From positions 275,944,045-276,008,044 of the forward strand of contig NC_059072.1 in the NCBI RefSeq assembly GCF_020497125.1: a stretch of 64,000 nucleotides of DNA, written 5' to 3'. How positions within the stretch are numbered: position 1 is the stretch's first letter; every line of letters starts with the position of its first letter. The notes beneath the pieces were generated by a model. It searched no databases. It had not been told where the DNA came from and saw only the letters and a list, made by a program, of their open reading frames with translations. The position numbers and the translations under genes were made by a program. The stretch comes from Mauremys mutica (Eukaryota > Chordata > Testudines > Geoemydidae). Positions 24,432 through 35,260 of the stretch are shown here, piece by piece.

Positions 24432-24656
24432 CCCTGGCTTTTGCCTTCACTGCCCCAAAAGGTGTGTTTTTACAGTGAGATAACTATTGTGCATAACCTA
24501 CCCTGCTGTAAAATCCTAGTGTTGACCAATCTAGCTACCCCACAGTAAATTCTACAGAGTTGTGTCTTAACTAGGATTTTATAGCAGGATAGCTAGTGTG
24601 CATTAATTATCTCACTGTAAAAACACACTGTTTTTGGCAGTGAAGACATAGCCCTA
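24432..24656. repeat. foldback (palindromic) element, about 77-bp arms
   Basis: The arm 24444-24520 is the imperfect reverse complement of 24570-24646, with GTGTGTTTTTACAGTGAGAT and CTGTAAAATCCTAGT-type cores shared. The loop is about 50 bp. The outer ends extend the match (CTGGCTTTTGCCTTCAC against CTAGGGCTATGTCTTCAC). It is probably a non-autonomous DNA transposon. The superfamily is uncertain because no clear target duplication is visible. Confidence 0.7.
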
Positions 24657-25074
24657 GTTTCAAACTTGAGTTAGAGGCTGGAAAAAAAGTGTTGTGTTGC
24701 CAGTAAGTCTCTATGGGTTTCTGGAAATAATTAGATTGGTTGGTTGGTTGGACAAGGCAGAAATGCCCTCAACTGAGAATTCAGCAATAAAAGAGCTGTC
24801 TGTATAAAGTTTAAATCCAGCTGCTATGCAAGGAAACAAGATGCATGTACATTTTTCAGATAATGAAATTACACACAAACTCTGTCACCAATTTCTCATC
24901 CAAAATGGATACTACTTTCCAAAGCCTCAAATTTCAGCTTCCCATTGGCCAAAGGGGCAACAGAAGCTTATGAATTTTCCCCCAATCAGCATGATTAATC
25001 ATTAATAGATGTACCTGATATTCTCTTCAGAATACACTTGCACCCACATTAGCATGAATCAGTATAGGGTAGAG
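24657..25074. other. non-coding, nothing recognised
   Basis: Only a short TTGG run near 24738-24752 is notable. Confidence 0.4.
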
Positions 25075-25407
25075 GAGGGATCAGCAACCTTTGGCATGCA
25101 GCCCATCAGGGAAATCTGCTGGCAGGATGGGACGGTTTGTTTAACTGCAGTGTCTGCAGGTTCAATCAATTGCAGCTCCCACTGGCCACTGTTCGCTTTT
25201 CCAGGCCAATGAGGGCTGCGGGAAGCGTTGGCCAGCACATCCCTTGGCCCATGCCATTTCCCGCAGCCCCCATTGGCCTGGAACGGCAAACCGCGGCCAG
25301 TGGGAACAGTGATTGGCCAAACCTGCAGACGCTGCAGGTAAACTAACCGTCCCAGCCGGCCAGTGGATTTCCCTGACTGGCCACATGCCAAAGGTTGCTG
25401 ATCCCTG
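25075..25407. mobile_element. hAT palindromic MITE A, full length
   Basis: A 333-bp copy; the left end is GAGGGATCAGCAACC (first base changed) and the right end GCTGATCCCTG. A perfect 8-bp target duplication GGGTAGAG lies at 25067-25074 and 25408-25415. Confidence 0.93.
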
Positions 25408-26196
25408 GGGTAGAGGCTTGCATTGCAGGAGAAGAAATGCATGGCAAAGGGCTGTTGTGCAATGCACTGAATTTTTTGTTAAGGAGTATAGATATTTGGA
25501 TCAGAATTTATCATTAATGTTTTCAGAAGATAAATAGCATCTCTCAAATCAGGGAAGTATATTTCTGCTATGAGCTGTTCCCAGTAGCATCCAGGAAGCT
25601 GGTTACAATTAATTGTACTTCAGCAAATATTTGCAGACCGCATGGATCTCAGGGGACTCAAACTCTCCCTGCCAGACCAGAACTCCTGAAAATGCACAAA
25701 TCAGGACATGGTCCAGGGTACTGTGTCACTATGAATCCTTTCTTTTCCCATAGGTTGCCTCATTCACTGAGAACAGGAGTGCAGTAGCCTTCATTTGGAA
25801 CAGACTAGAGACACTGAAAAGTCATAAACTGTCTCTCTTTTGACTTGCTGTTAGTGTAGCTTGTCTCAGTGGGATCTATTCTAATGACTAGTCCTCTGAG
25901 ACAAACTCAGAAATGGCTCCATGCAGATAAAAGCAACAGAGTGGCTTCTAATCTCTGTGGTGTCTCTGGGTTGTTCCCTTATGGGATCTGTCGCTAGGCA
26001 CCACCCATATAGTGATGATTGTAGCCACCTCAGCATGGTTTCTCTGTGTGACTCTCTCAACTTTTCTTATATCTCCTGGGAGAAGTTTGCAATAGTCTGC
26101 GAATTGTATCTCCTTTTTTCCTGTGCTAGATATAGTCAATTTAATTGTGTCCTCTAAATTCTTTAATGGAGATATACATGACCTCTGTTCCATCCA
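25408..26196. other. non-coding, nothing recognised
   Basis: No repeat family or gene recognised. The minus-strand frame 26472-25948 spans the next MITE and is not a gene. Confidence 0.4.
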
Positions 26197-26456
26197 CAGG
26201 GCCAGCTCCAGGCACCAGCGAAGAAAGCAGGTGCTTGGGGTGGCCAACGGAAAGGGATGGCACGTCTGGGTCTTTGGCAGTAATTCAGCGGCGGGTCCCT
26301 CGGTGCCTCTTGGAGCAAAGGACCCACCACCGACTTGCCGCCGAAAAATGAAGTGGCGCGGTAGAGCTGCCGCCAAAATGCCGCCGATTGCGGCTTTATC
26401 TTTTTTTATCCTCCGCTTCGCCACTTGGGGCGGCAAAAAAGCTGGAGCTGGCCATG
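26197..26456. mobile_element. hAT MITE family B (CAGGGCCAGCTCC ends)
   Basis: A 260-bp element with terminal inverted repeats CAGGGCCAGCTCCAG and GCTGGAGCTGGCCATG, flanked by a perfect 8-bp duplication TCCATCCA. It has a GC-rich, GGCGG-rich interior. A second member is at 32177-32397. Confidence 0.9.
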
Positions 26457-26459
26457 TCC

Positions 26460-26790
26460 ATCCAGGGGTCATTTTCCTTCATTTTCTCATACTTCATACT
26501 GTGATCATCTAGTCCAGTGGTGGGCAACCTGCGGCCCATCCATCAGGGTAATCCACTGGTGGGCTGCGAGGCAGTTTGTGTACATTGACTGTCTGCAGGC
26601 ATGGCTGCCCACAGCTCCCAGTGGATGCAGTTCACCCTTCCCGGCCAATGGGAGCTTCGGGAAACGGGCCGCAGGTTGCCCACCACTGATCTAGTCTGAC
26701 CTCCTGCATAACACAGGCCATAGGGCTTCCCTGAATTATTTCCTCATCTCTTTCCCAATCCTTTGTGTTCCTTTGCTGAGTCCCAGCATG
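26460..26790 (-). mobile_element. CR1-type LINE 3' UTR remnant hosting a MITE
   Basis: The flanks of the 26515-26688 MITE join into GTGATCATCTAGTCTGACCT followed by a CCTGCATAACACAGGCC motif, a sequence I recognise as a dispersed reptile LINE 3' end in reverse orientation. No coding part is present. Confidence 0.5.
26515..26688. mobile_element. hAT MITE family C (CAGTGGTGGGCAACC ends)
   Basis: A 174-bp element with inverted termini CAGTGGTGGGCAACCTGCGG and CCGCAGGTTGCCCACCACTG, flanked by a perfect 8-bp duplication ATCTAGTC. The ends resemble family A (GGCAACCTCTGG), so the two families probably used related transposases. Confidence 0.92.
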
Positions 26791-26825
26791 AGATGGATTC
26801 ATGTTGTCAGTGCCATGCCATAAAC

Positions 26826-27161
26826 CAGGGGTCGGTGACCTCTGGCACGTGGCTCGCCAGGGTGCTTACCCTGGCAGGCCGGGTCAGTTTGTTTACCTGC
26901 TGTGTCAGCAGGTTCGGCTGATTGCGGCTCCCACTGGCTGCGTTTCGCCATCTCAGGCCAATGGGGGGAGGCAGGAAGCACCCACGGGCTGAAGTATGTG
27001 CTGGCTGTGGCTTCCCGCCACCCGCATTGGCCTGGGATGGTGAACCACGGCCAGTGGGAACCACAGTCTGCCTAACCTGTGATGCGGCAGGTATACAAAC
27101 TGGCCTGGCTCACCAAGGTTCTTACCCTGGCGAGCTGCATGACAGAGGTTGCCAACCCCTG
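26826..27161. mobile_element. hAT palindromic MITE A, full length
   Basis: A 336-bp copy, ends CAGGGGTCGGTGACCTCTGG and TTGCCAACCCCTG, with a perfect 8-bp duplication CCATAAAC. Confidence 0.95.
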
Positions 27162-28084
27162 CCATAAACCAAAAACTGCTGCCAGTTCACTGTCTGCCTC
27201 CAGCTCCTTTAACATGGAAGGTCTACTGAGTCAAATTGTGTGGTTTGGTTACCTGCAGGAGGACTACTGAACACAGACTCTGGAAAAAAAAAACTTTGCA
27301 GCTGCAGCTTCCATTTTTAAGCCAAACATGCATTGTTGAACATTCCATGCTGAGGGTATTTTCCAGGCCATGCTCCTCCTGCCAAGTGAACCTTGGGCAG
27401 GTGTAATTTACCAAAGCCCCAGTTGATCTCTCCTTGCAAACAGTCCAATTGGCTGATTTAGCAGCACAACATCTTTGAATGTTTAACTTTAGGGGTGCAG
27501 GTTTCAGGAGACTGGGCAATAAACAAGGGATCTTTAAATACTGGATGGTTATCACTTTAGGTAAAGAAGACTCTCTTGCATCTGCATCTTTCTCTCTCTC
27601 TGAGGATGATCAAATAGTGTGAAACTTCTGATTAGTTTCTTTTTAAAAAGGAAAATGAGTCTCGTCTTTCAGAGTAGAAAACACAGCTGGCCTTACCTCG
27701 CTGATCACACAAGTAAACTAGTGACTTCTTCTGCTATGAATTGGAAGTTGCAAGACTCATGGGCAAAAGTAGTAGCTGAGCAAAGGGTAGGGATATTGGG
27801 CCAAATTCTCTGTTGATGTAACTACACTGAAATCAGGCCCACTATTGCCTCTGACTTCAAGTATTTTGTGAATCCAGAATTCTGGCAGGAGAGCTGTGAG
27901 GCTACTTCTTAAATGAACAAAAGCTTGTGAATCAGAACAATAGCAACTACTATTAGCAAATATCTCCAATGGCTGGAGGTGGGACACTAGATGAGGAGGT
28001 GTCTGAACTACTACAGAGAATTCTGTCTCAGGTGTCTGGCTGGTGGGTTTCCCCAACCTGCTCACGGTCTAACTGATCACCATA
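27162..28084. other. non-coding, nothing firm
   Basis: A short GGGCCAAATTCTCTG segment near 27799-27835 resembles a dispersed reptile repeat. Nothing else is supported. Confidence 0.4.
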
Positions 28085-28690
28085 TTTGGTGTCTGGAAGG
28101 AATTTCCCCCCTCCCCCCTGGTCAGATTGGCGGGGAGTGGGGGTTAACCTTCCTCTGCAGCCCATAGGCATGTGTCACCTGATGGTCTGAACTTGTATAA
28201 ATGGTGGATTCTCTGTAACTTGAAGTTATTAAATCAAGATTTGAGGATTTCAGTATCTCAGCCAGAGGTTCTGTGGCCTGCAATGTGCAGTAGGTCAGAC
28301 TAGATCAGGGGTCTGCAACCTCTGGCACGCGGCTCACCAGTATAAGCACCCTAGAGGGCCGGACCAGTTTGTTTACCTGCCGCGTCAGCAGGTTTGGCCG
28401 ATCGTGGCTCGAACTGACTGCAGTTCACCGTCCCAGGCCAATGGGGGAGGCAGGAAGCTGCAGCCAGCACATCCCTCGCCAGCGCCGCTTTCCACAGCCC
28501 CCATTGGCCTGGGACGGCAAACTGTGGCCAGTGGGAGCCACGATCAGCCAAACCTGCCGACGCGGCAGATAAACAAACTGGCCCAGCCCGCCAGGGTACT
28601 TACCCTGGCGAGCCACGTGCCAGAGATTGCTGACCCCTGGACTAAATGATCATGATGGTCCCTTCTGAACTTAAAGTCTGTCAGTATATG
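28085..28690 (+). mobile_element. LINE (CR1-type) 3' UTR, interrupted by a MITE
   Basis: Sequence such as GGTTCTGTGGCCTGCAATGT, then GGTCAGACTAGAT and, after the MITE, TGATCATGATGGTCCCTTCT with TTAAAGTCTGT is a dispersed reptile LINE 3' end. Removing the MITE at 28306-28639 makes it continuous. No ORF is preserved. Confidence 0.55.
28306..28639. mobile_element. hAT palindromic MITE A, full length, nested
   Basis: A 334-bp copy, ends CAGGGGTCTGCAACCTCTGG and TTGCTGACCCCTG. The flanks GACTAGAT and GACTAAAT match at 7 of 8 positions. It sits within an older LINE 3' end. Confidence 0.93.
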
Positions 28691-31600
28691 AGAAAAAGAT
28701 GGCTCCAATCCAGTCCATCAGGAGCAGTTTTGCTGTAGCTTCACTGTAGATGTGACTTTGATCTGGGCTATAGAGTCTTAGTGTATATTTAAGAAGATTG
28801 GAATAGGAGGAGGCATTCCCACCACAGTATCCAGGGACAAGAAGGTGATATGCCTCTACATTTAGCATTATCAGTCAGGATGAGCAGGAGCGCTCCCTCT
28901 GATTTTAACAGAGGAAGGAGATCTGTAATCTCCCCCTACCCCCTAACTTTAATCACAGGTCTTATCCATTTGTTCTAGTAGAGAGAAGGTTTAAATACAT
29001 GAAATAATCAGCTATTTTCAGAGTTAACACTCTATGAATTTATTTGTGTAAAGAAAAAAAAAGTAGAAATTCAGCTTTTACATAGAACAGAATGGGACAA
29101 TCTCTAGTGGGCTAGTGCCAAAACAATCATTGAACTTTTGCATTTTATAGTAATGGGAGTTGTGACTAGAAATACGCTGCATGGATCAGCAATGACCAAA
29201 TACCACTATCAGTCACCCCACAGGCTCTGAAGTCAAGAAGGTATTTGAGGTTTGCACAAAAAATCAAATAAGAAATGCACTTACTGCACTAATGTGTGTA
29301 ACCTAATTATCACCATTAGTCACACAAACTCATATAGCCCAAGGAGATGCTGAACTATAATGCAAATAATATTTGCTTTATAAACTCAAACACTGATGAG
29401 TGAATAACAGAAAGGAGTAACACAGAGTAAATATATTGTGTGGTATGTAATTTCGTTGTAAAGATGGTGGGCGTACATCTGGTCTGAAATATCTACACAC
29501 AAATTGCATAGAGTTAACGAGATTTCCATTGATTTATCAGAAAGCAAGAGCTCCTGTGCATTTTAATGGGTATTTGAGTATTCATGTACTACAGTCCTGG
29601 GGCCTGTATAAACACCTGGATAGACTGGTGGAGAGAGATTATTCTTATGATTATATGGACATGATCCATCAAAAGAGATATTTTGTACCTAGGTACACTC
29701 AGATCTCTTCATACCCATTGACTACATATTTTAGTTCATATGGCCAGCCAGGACTCCACAGAAGAAGTTCTTTAAAAAAATAAAAAATAAAAAGATTGTA
29801 TTCAATTGCTTTGTGCTGGATTTTATAAAGCCACATTGTCATGATACATTGCCTACAACAGTGATTGTCAAACTCTCTAATAATGTGGACCACATTTGAA
29901 TAGAGAGTGCTTTGCCAGCCAAACTCCTCATATCCCATTCACAGGTGTACAGACCACTTCCCTCACATGCCTGTGAGAGCTATCACAACTGTTTAAATAG
30001 AAAAGTGATATTAGGAAAGTATTTAGGCAGCTTTTCTTGTCGGGGAAGGGATCAGTCTCCATTTAATCACTCCATTGGTCCCCCCTGTTCTGTCTTTCTC
30101 TCTTCCACAGGCATGTCTCCTTGTCTTCCACTGCTGCCTGGCTTACTGTTCCTGTGCCCAACTGGCTATCCTTCTCCACTGGAGTCTTTGGAATCATTGG
30201 CAGCTTCTAGTTCTTATTCTTCCAGCAGCTCTAGTCCCTGTGGGAGAGGCTACGTTCTTCTCTCTTCTTCAGTAGTAAAGCTGACTCCTCCTTGTTTTCA
30301 ACTGCTTTTATGGGTGTTAAGCCTGCACTGCTATTATAGAACCTGGACACCTCTAGAAGCAATTGTGAGGGGAAAGAGCCATGAAATCTTCCAGTTCTCA
30401 CCTGGAACCATTGATCTATGTTAAATCTATGATCTATGAGGCTAATATATACATACATCACTCTAATTTCCTGTAACCTAATGTATTATTTATTTGGTCA
30501 CTGTCTTTCCCATTTCAACCTAAGTGTCATGAAATAACTAAAGAAGGCCACAGCACTAATCTTTCCCTTGCAGTTTCTCTGCTCAGTATTTCAGGCCAAA
30601 CTCATTCTTGGTTTAACTCCAGGAATCTCAATAAAATTACACTCAGGATAAATTTAGCCAGTCATTTTGAGGAGCTATTTGAGAGTGGCAAAACTGTGAT
30701 GTGCCACATGACTTTTGAGATCAGACCTATCAGAATGATACTGCTAAGAAGAACAGAAATCTATTTGCAGGTGTATATTTAATAGAAAAAAACAGCTCAT
30801 CAAGAGTAGTGAATGCAGAAAGCCAAGCACTTCTGTTTAGCAAACTCTAAGTGTAACATTTATATCTGCTGTGACCATAGGTTGCAACAATAGATTTACA
30901 GTTATGTTTTTTAAAAGTTGTGTCTGTTTTCCTCTCCTGCAACAAACAGGTTTGATCCAAGAGAGACAATTATACATCTGAGAACTCTATGTGTGATGAA
31001 TTGCAGGGCTCCTCATGCAGAACATCCTAATAATCAGAATTATAAATCACCTAAGTATATTTCTGCTCTCTGACAGGTAAAAATCTATGGCATAAGAACT
31101 CCTCTAATTCAGCATAATGAGGTTTGCTGCACACTATGTGCCTCATATAACCACACACTTAAAGCCACTTGCTTTCATGACATTTCCATATGCTAATCAC
31201 CTATCTCAACATGCAAGTGAATGAATTTGCTGTCATTAAAAGCTACTTAACTCCTTGGTAACAGTGGTGCAAAGCTCACAATAAGTGTTTTAATATTAAG
31301 GGTTTTGGGTAGCCCAATTATAGCATCAAGGTATGTAAATTTCTTGGGTTATAACAGTAAATGCCCATCAGTGCAAATATGTGCATCTGACCCATCTGGT
31401 AATGCATTCTCCTTAAGATCCACTTCTCCATCAGGTACCTAAGTTTGGAGAAATGACCACATGGGCAAGTTGTTTAATCTGTAAATTGGGAAAAACACTA
31501 TAGTCATGTTGTGTAAATGACTTACCTAATGTGTGTAGCTCGCTTTGAAGCAGAACTATTATTAAAGTAGGAGAAAGTAAGAACATGTAAACAATGAATG

Positions 31601-32176
31601 TACAAAGGTGTAGTAGCATAATATGCTCTGCGGCCTATTTTGGTTCTAGCAAATTTCTATGTTTAAATTTAGAATACTGATCAGAGAAAAGAAAGTGACC
31701 CCATGAGTAAATGACTAGCTACTTTTTGTTGGTGGTAGTTTTTGTTTTGGTGTAATGGTGATGGTTTGGAGAGGAGGAAATGGGGCAGGTTCCAGGAAAT
31801 CATTTGTCATCAATGTGTTTTGATTGTTCAGTGCTGAAAGGCTTTTTGTTTCAATATCACTGAAGGCTTTATAATCCACATATTCAAATGCTACAAATGT
31901 TGGCCATCCTCCCAGAAGCAGTCTCTTTGTTATAGTATAGCACAATTGTACCCATAGCCTGTCAATCAATAGATGTAAAAAGTTTGACTTGCAATGCTAG
32001 CAGACAGGTAGCATGACCCTGAGCATTTCTTAACATATTAACATTATGGTATAGGTATGGAATTTATATGTATAATGATCATCATTTTATAGCCTTATAT
32101 TTTTCTTATGAAGTTACAATACAGTAATTTAATAATTGTATCAATTATTGCAAAGTTTGTTAAATGGTCCTAAAAG
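28691..32176. other. non-coding stretch, about 3.5 kb
   Basis: AT-rich. A weak CAGTGATTGTCAAAC at about 29859 resembles a hAT terminus, but no partner end was found. The 170-residue frame 29912-30424 is serine-rich low complexity without a domain. Nothing else was recognised. Confidence 0.4.
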
Positions 32177-32397
32177 CAGGGCCGGCTCCAGGCCCCAGCA
32201 CGCCAAGTGCGTGCTTGGGGCGGCATGCCGCGGGGGGCGCTCTCCTGGTCGCCGGGAGGGCGGCAGGCGGCTCCAGTGGACCTCGCGCAGGCGTGCCTGT
32301 GGATGCTCCACCGGAGCCGCGGGACCGGCGACCGGCAGAGCGCCCCCCGCAGCGTGCCGCTGTGCTTGGGGCGGCGAAATTGCTAGAGCTGCCCCTG
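32177..32397. mobile_element. hAT MITE family B, second copy
   Basis: A 221-bp element with ends CAGGGCCGGCTCCAGG and AGAGCTGCCCCTG and a perfect 8-bp duplication CCTAAAAG. It is very GC-rich in an AT-rich setting. The frames 32136-32402, 32164-32559 and 32537-32160 are by-products of this composition. Confidence 0.93.
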
Positions 32398-33430
32398 CCT
32401 AAAAGCCATTTAGTATTCTCCATCACAATGATGTTGTTCTCCAAATCTCTGGGACATTGTACTTCCAGGGATAACAACAATAAAAGATACTTCTTATCTA
32501 AAGATATACCTCTTTTTATAAAGGAATTTGCAGTCACTGAATCCTCTTCTCTGAGGTAATAACCAAAGATGTCAGGCTGCTAAATTCCCTTCTCTTCGCT
32601 TTTGTTGATCACTTTGTTGCTTTCCTAGGTACAAAGGCTCTTTCCAAATCTGAACATCTCTGATTTTACTTTCACATTAAAAAAGTAGGCTACAGGTACA
32701 CCTGTTGTTAGGACTATGGCCATAGGGAACACTTTGCCACTACCCTTTTCTGATATTCCTTTTGTGTGCTGGTGATGCAGAGATGGCTGAAGATATGTAG
32801 AATTCTGGCTCCTGAGGCTAGAACCATTCTGATTCTGTGTGTATCATCTACCCACTATTTGCAGGAGACCATCTGAAATCTGTGCAGGAGACAGAGCTTT
32901 CACAGAGTTTGGGGCAATCTGACAGTCTGGAATGAACCTCCACAGTGACCACCATGAACTTCACCGGCTTGCACTCCAAGTGCAAGGCTTATTTCTTCAA
33001 CCTTGTCTTCATCAACATAAACACTAAGCAGTGGGTATCTTTAAAACATAACAACATAGACAAAACCAGAACCCTCCCAAAACAAACTGGAGAGAGGGAT
33101 GAGACAGAGAATGAATCAAGAGTGACACATACTAGTGATGTCACTTAATGCATTGCTGAAAGACACTCATATGCTGTAGTGCTGAGTACAAGAACCTGTT
33201 TGGAACAGAGTTTAGTAGAAAAGAGACCTTTATACTTACCACTCATATTTCTGGATTATTCTGGAACTTCAATATATTATTAAATTGGAAACTGTAGACA
33301 GCTATAAGAACACACTAGATGAGAAATTAAGGAATGGCTACTGTATGGCTTTAGTGGACAAATCTCACACCAGCCATGCAAAAATCTTATGAACATTTTC
33401 CAGCATAGGCAAAAAATCTACCTTTCTGCC
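32398..33430. other. non-coding, one unassigned frame
   Basis: A frame at 32945-33148 (67 residues) sits in sequence that may be part of an old dispersed repeat. It has no domain I recognise. Confidence 0.35.
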
Positions 33431-34047
33431 TGTCACAGGCTTGGATGTCCTTTTAAGGGTAGACCTGATTCCAGCCCCTTCCTGCTCTGTATTCTGGCTG
33501 TCTAAGGGATAAAAATTGTCCCTAGCGGAGTCAGGTGATTGAAAGGGTCACATGAAAGCACAGCTATAAAAAAGCCGTCTGTGGCTTAGATGAGTAAGAG
33601 ATTTTGTATGGCTGCTCTCCACAAATCTAGAGAAGAGATATAGAGGGATAGCCAAGGGACTGTGGAAACTATACCATGGAAAGAGGAAAGTTTGGATTAA
33701 AAAACTGGGAGAGGGTTGTGGAAAACCCTATTAACTGGGGATAATCTGTAAGCCTATGAACTAAGGGGAAATAGACTGTTAGGCCTGGAACAGTTAGAGT
33801 GGTGTGGTCCTGTGGCCTAGTCTCTATAACCTTCTTTTCTTCTGTAAAGGCATATGCACTTAGGGATGGAGTATGTGACCATATTATACTGTCACTTATG
33901 ATAATGATAATGGGAAGTACTAATATGTATTAATAGGGTATCTAATTATAACAGCATCCTAGTACAAGAGGGCAAGGGGCTCATTGGTATGTGGTAGTGA
34001 GTTTCAGCTGACCTGATCAGTTCAGTGCACCCCAACTCACTGTGTCA
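33431..34047 (+). mobile_element. possible LTR-like repeat
   Basis: The block begins TGTCACAGGC, carries a GCTATAAAAAAGCC TATA-like box near 33561-33575, and could end at GTGTCA (34047). No target duplication and no internal region were found, so this is tentative. Confidence 0.33.
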
Positions 34048-34179
34048 TAACCTGTAGCTACAAGGTGTCATGTTAGGCATCAACAGTAAGCTAATAACAT
34101 ACTGATCATTAATATTATTATGTGGCATATGTACAAAGAAAAAAATAAAAATTCCAAACACATTGGAAATTATGTTATT

Positions 34180-35260
34180 AAAGTGTGTCTGCCAGGCAGG
34201 GCTAATGTTACCCCACCCTAGACAAAGTAATGTGGTTCTGCCACTGGGAATGTATTTGCAAGGTAAACTATGAGACAGTGGGAATGCAATATACGTGGAA
34301 AGTAATCATGACCACTAAACTACAAGGGGAGAAGATAACCACTCAGCTTTACAGCTGGAGAAGGAGATTGCAGGAAACAGGTCAACTTGCATTTTGGCAA
34401 ACACCAGCCAGGGGAAAAAGGAGCATGAGACCTCATTCAGCAGGAACTTCCTCATAGCTTGAATGAACATTACTTTTGGGGTAAACGTCAGAATAATCCA
34501 AGTGATCCTTCACCTAGCACAGGGGTCGGCAACCTCTGGCACGCGGCTCACTAAGGTAAGCACCCTGGTGGTCTGGGCCAGTGTGTTTACCTGCCGCGTT
34601 GGCAGGTTCGACCGATGGCGGCTCCCACTGGCCGCGGTTCGCCGTACCACGCCAATGGGGGCGGCGGGAAGCGCAGTGGTCTGAGGGATGTCCTAGCCAG
34701 TGGGAGCTGTGGTCCGCCGAACCTGCCCACGCAGCAGATAAACAAACTGGCCCGGCCCACCAGGGTGCTCATCCTGGCAAGACGCGTGCCAGAGGTTGCC
34801 GACCCCTGACCTAGCATGACAAAGGAATAGAACACTTTAGACATTGTGGGAGATCTTACAGAGGGGTTGATCAGCCATCTTGCTGGAAGGTAGGGAAACT
34901 ACCTTGAGCAAAGGCTGTAGCTTCTTTAGTTAAGTCTTAGTCTCTCGAAAACATTTTTCACTTTTATTTGCTTGTAACCATTTCTAACTCTATCCCTTAT
35001 ACTTGAACTCACTTAAAATTCTATTCCTTTGATTAATAGACTTGTTTTCCTTTTTTATCTAAATCAACCCAGTACTCTGTTTGGTTTAAAGTTAATGTTA
35101 ACTCCAGTTAATATGGCAAGCTGCTGGGTATTGTATCTTTAAAGGAACAAACAAACTGTATTATCTCCCTGAATGGTCCAGAAGAAGGGTGGACATTGCA
35201 GAGCACACCTTTTTGGGAAAATCTGGGACAGGGAGGATCAGATTTATCACTCCAGGTGTA
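34180..35260 (+). mobile_element. old LTR-like dispersed repeat hosting a MITE
   Basis: The sequence on either side of the MITE at 34520-34808 reads like one turtle dispersed repeat, with CAGCCATCTTGCTGGAA near 34871, GAGCAAAGGCTGTAGCT near 34906 and TTTGCTTGTAACCATTTCT near 34968. An A/T-rich GATTAATAGACTTGTTTTCC region near 35031-35050 resembles a retroviral polyadenylation zone. Boundaries are uncertain and no coding region is left. Confidence 0.4.
34520..34808. mobile_element. hAT palindromic MITE A, centre-deleted
   Basis: A 289-bp copy, ends CAGGGGTCGGCAACCTCTGG and TTGCCGACCCCTG, with a perfect 8-bp duplication ACCTAGCA. About 45 bp of the centre and right arm are missing. Confidence 0.95.

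Noticed and set aside
25948..26472. 174-residue minus-strand frame
   Set aside because: It spans hAT MITE family B and flanking unique DNA, has no domain and is explained by GC-rich composition.
29859..29900. hAT-like terminus CAGTGATTGTCAAAC
   Set aside because: No matching second terminus or target duplication could be found nearby.
29912..30424. 170-residue plus-strand frame, serine-rich
   Set aside because: Low-complexity composition, no recognisable domain, no splice or promoter evidence.
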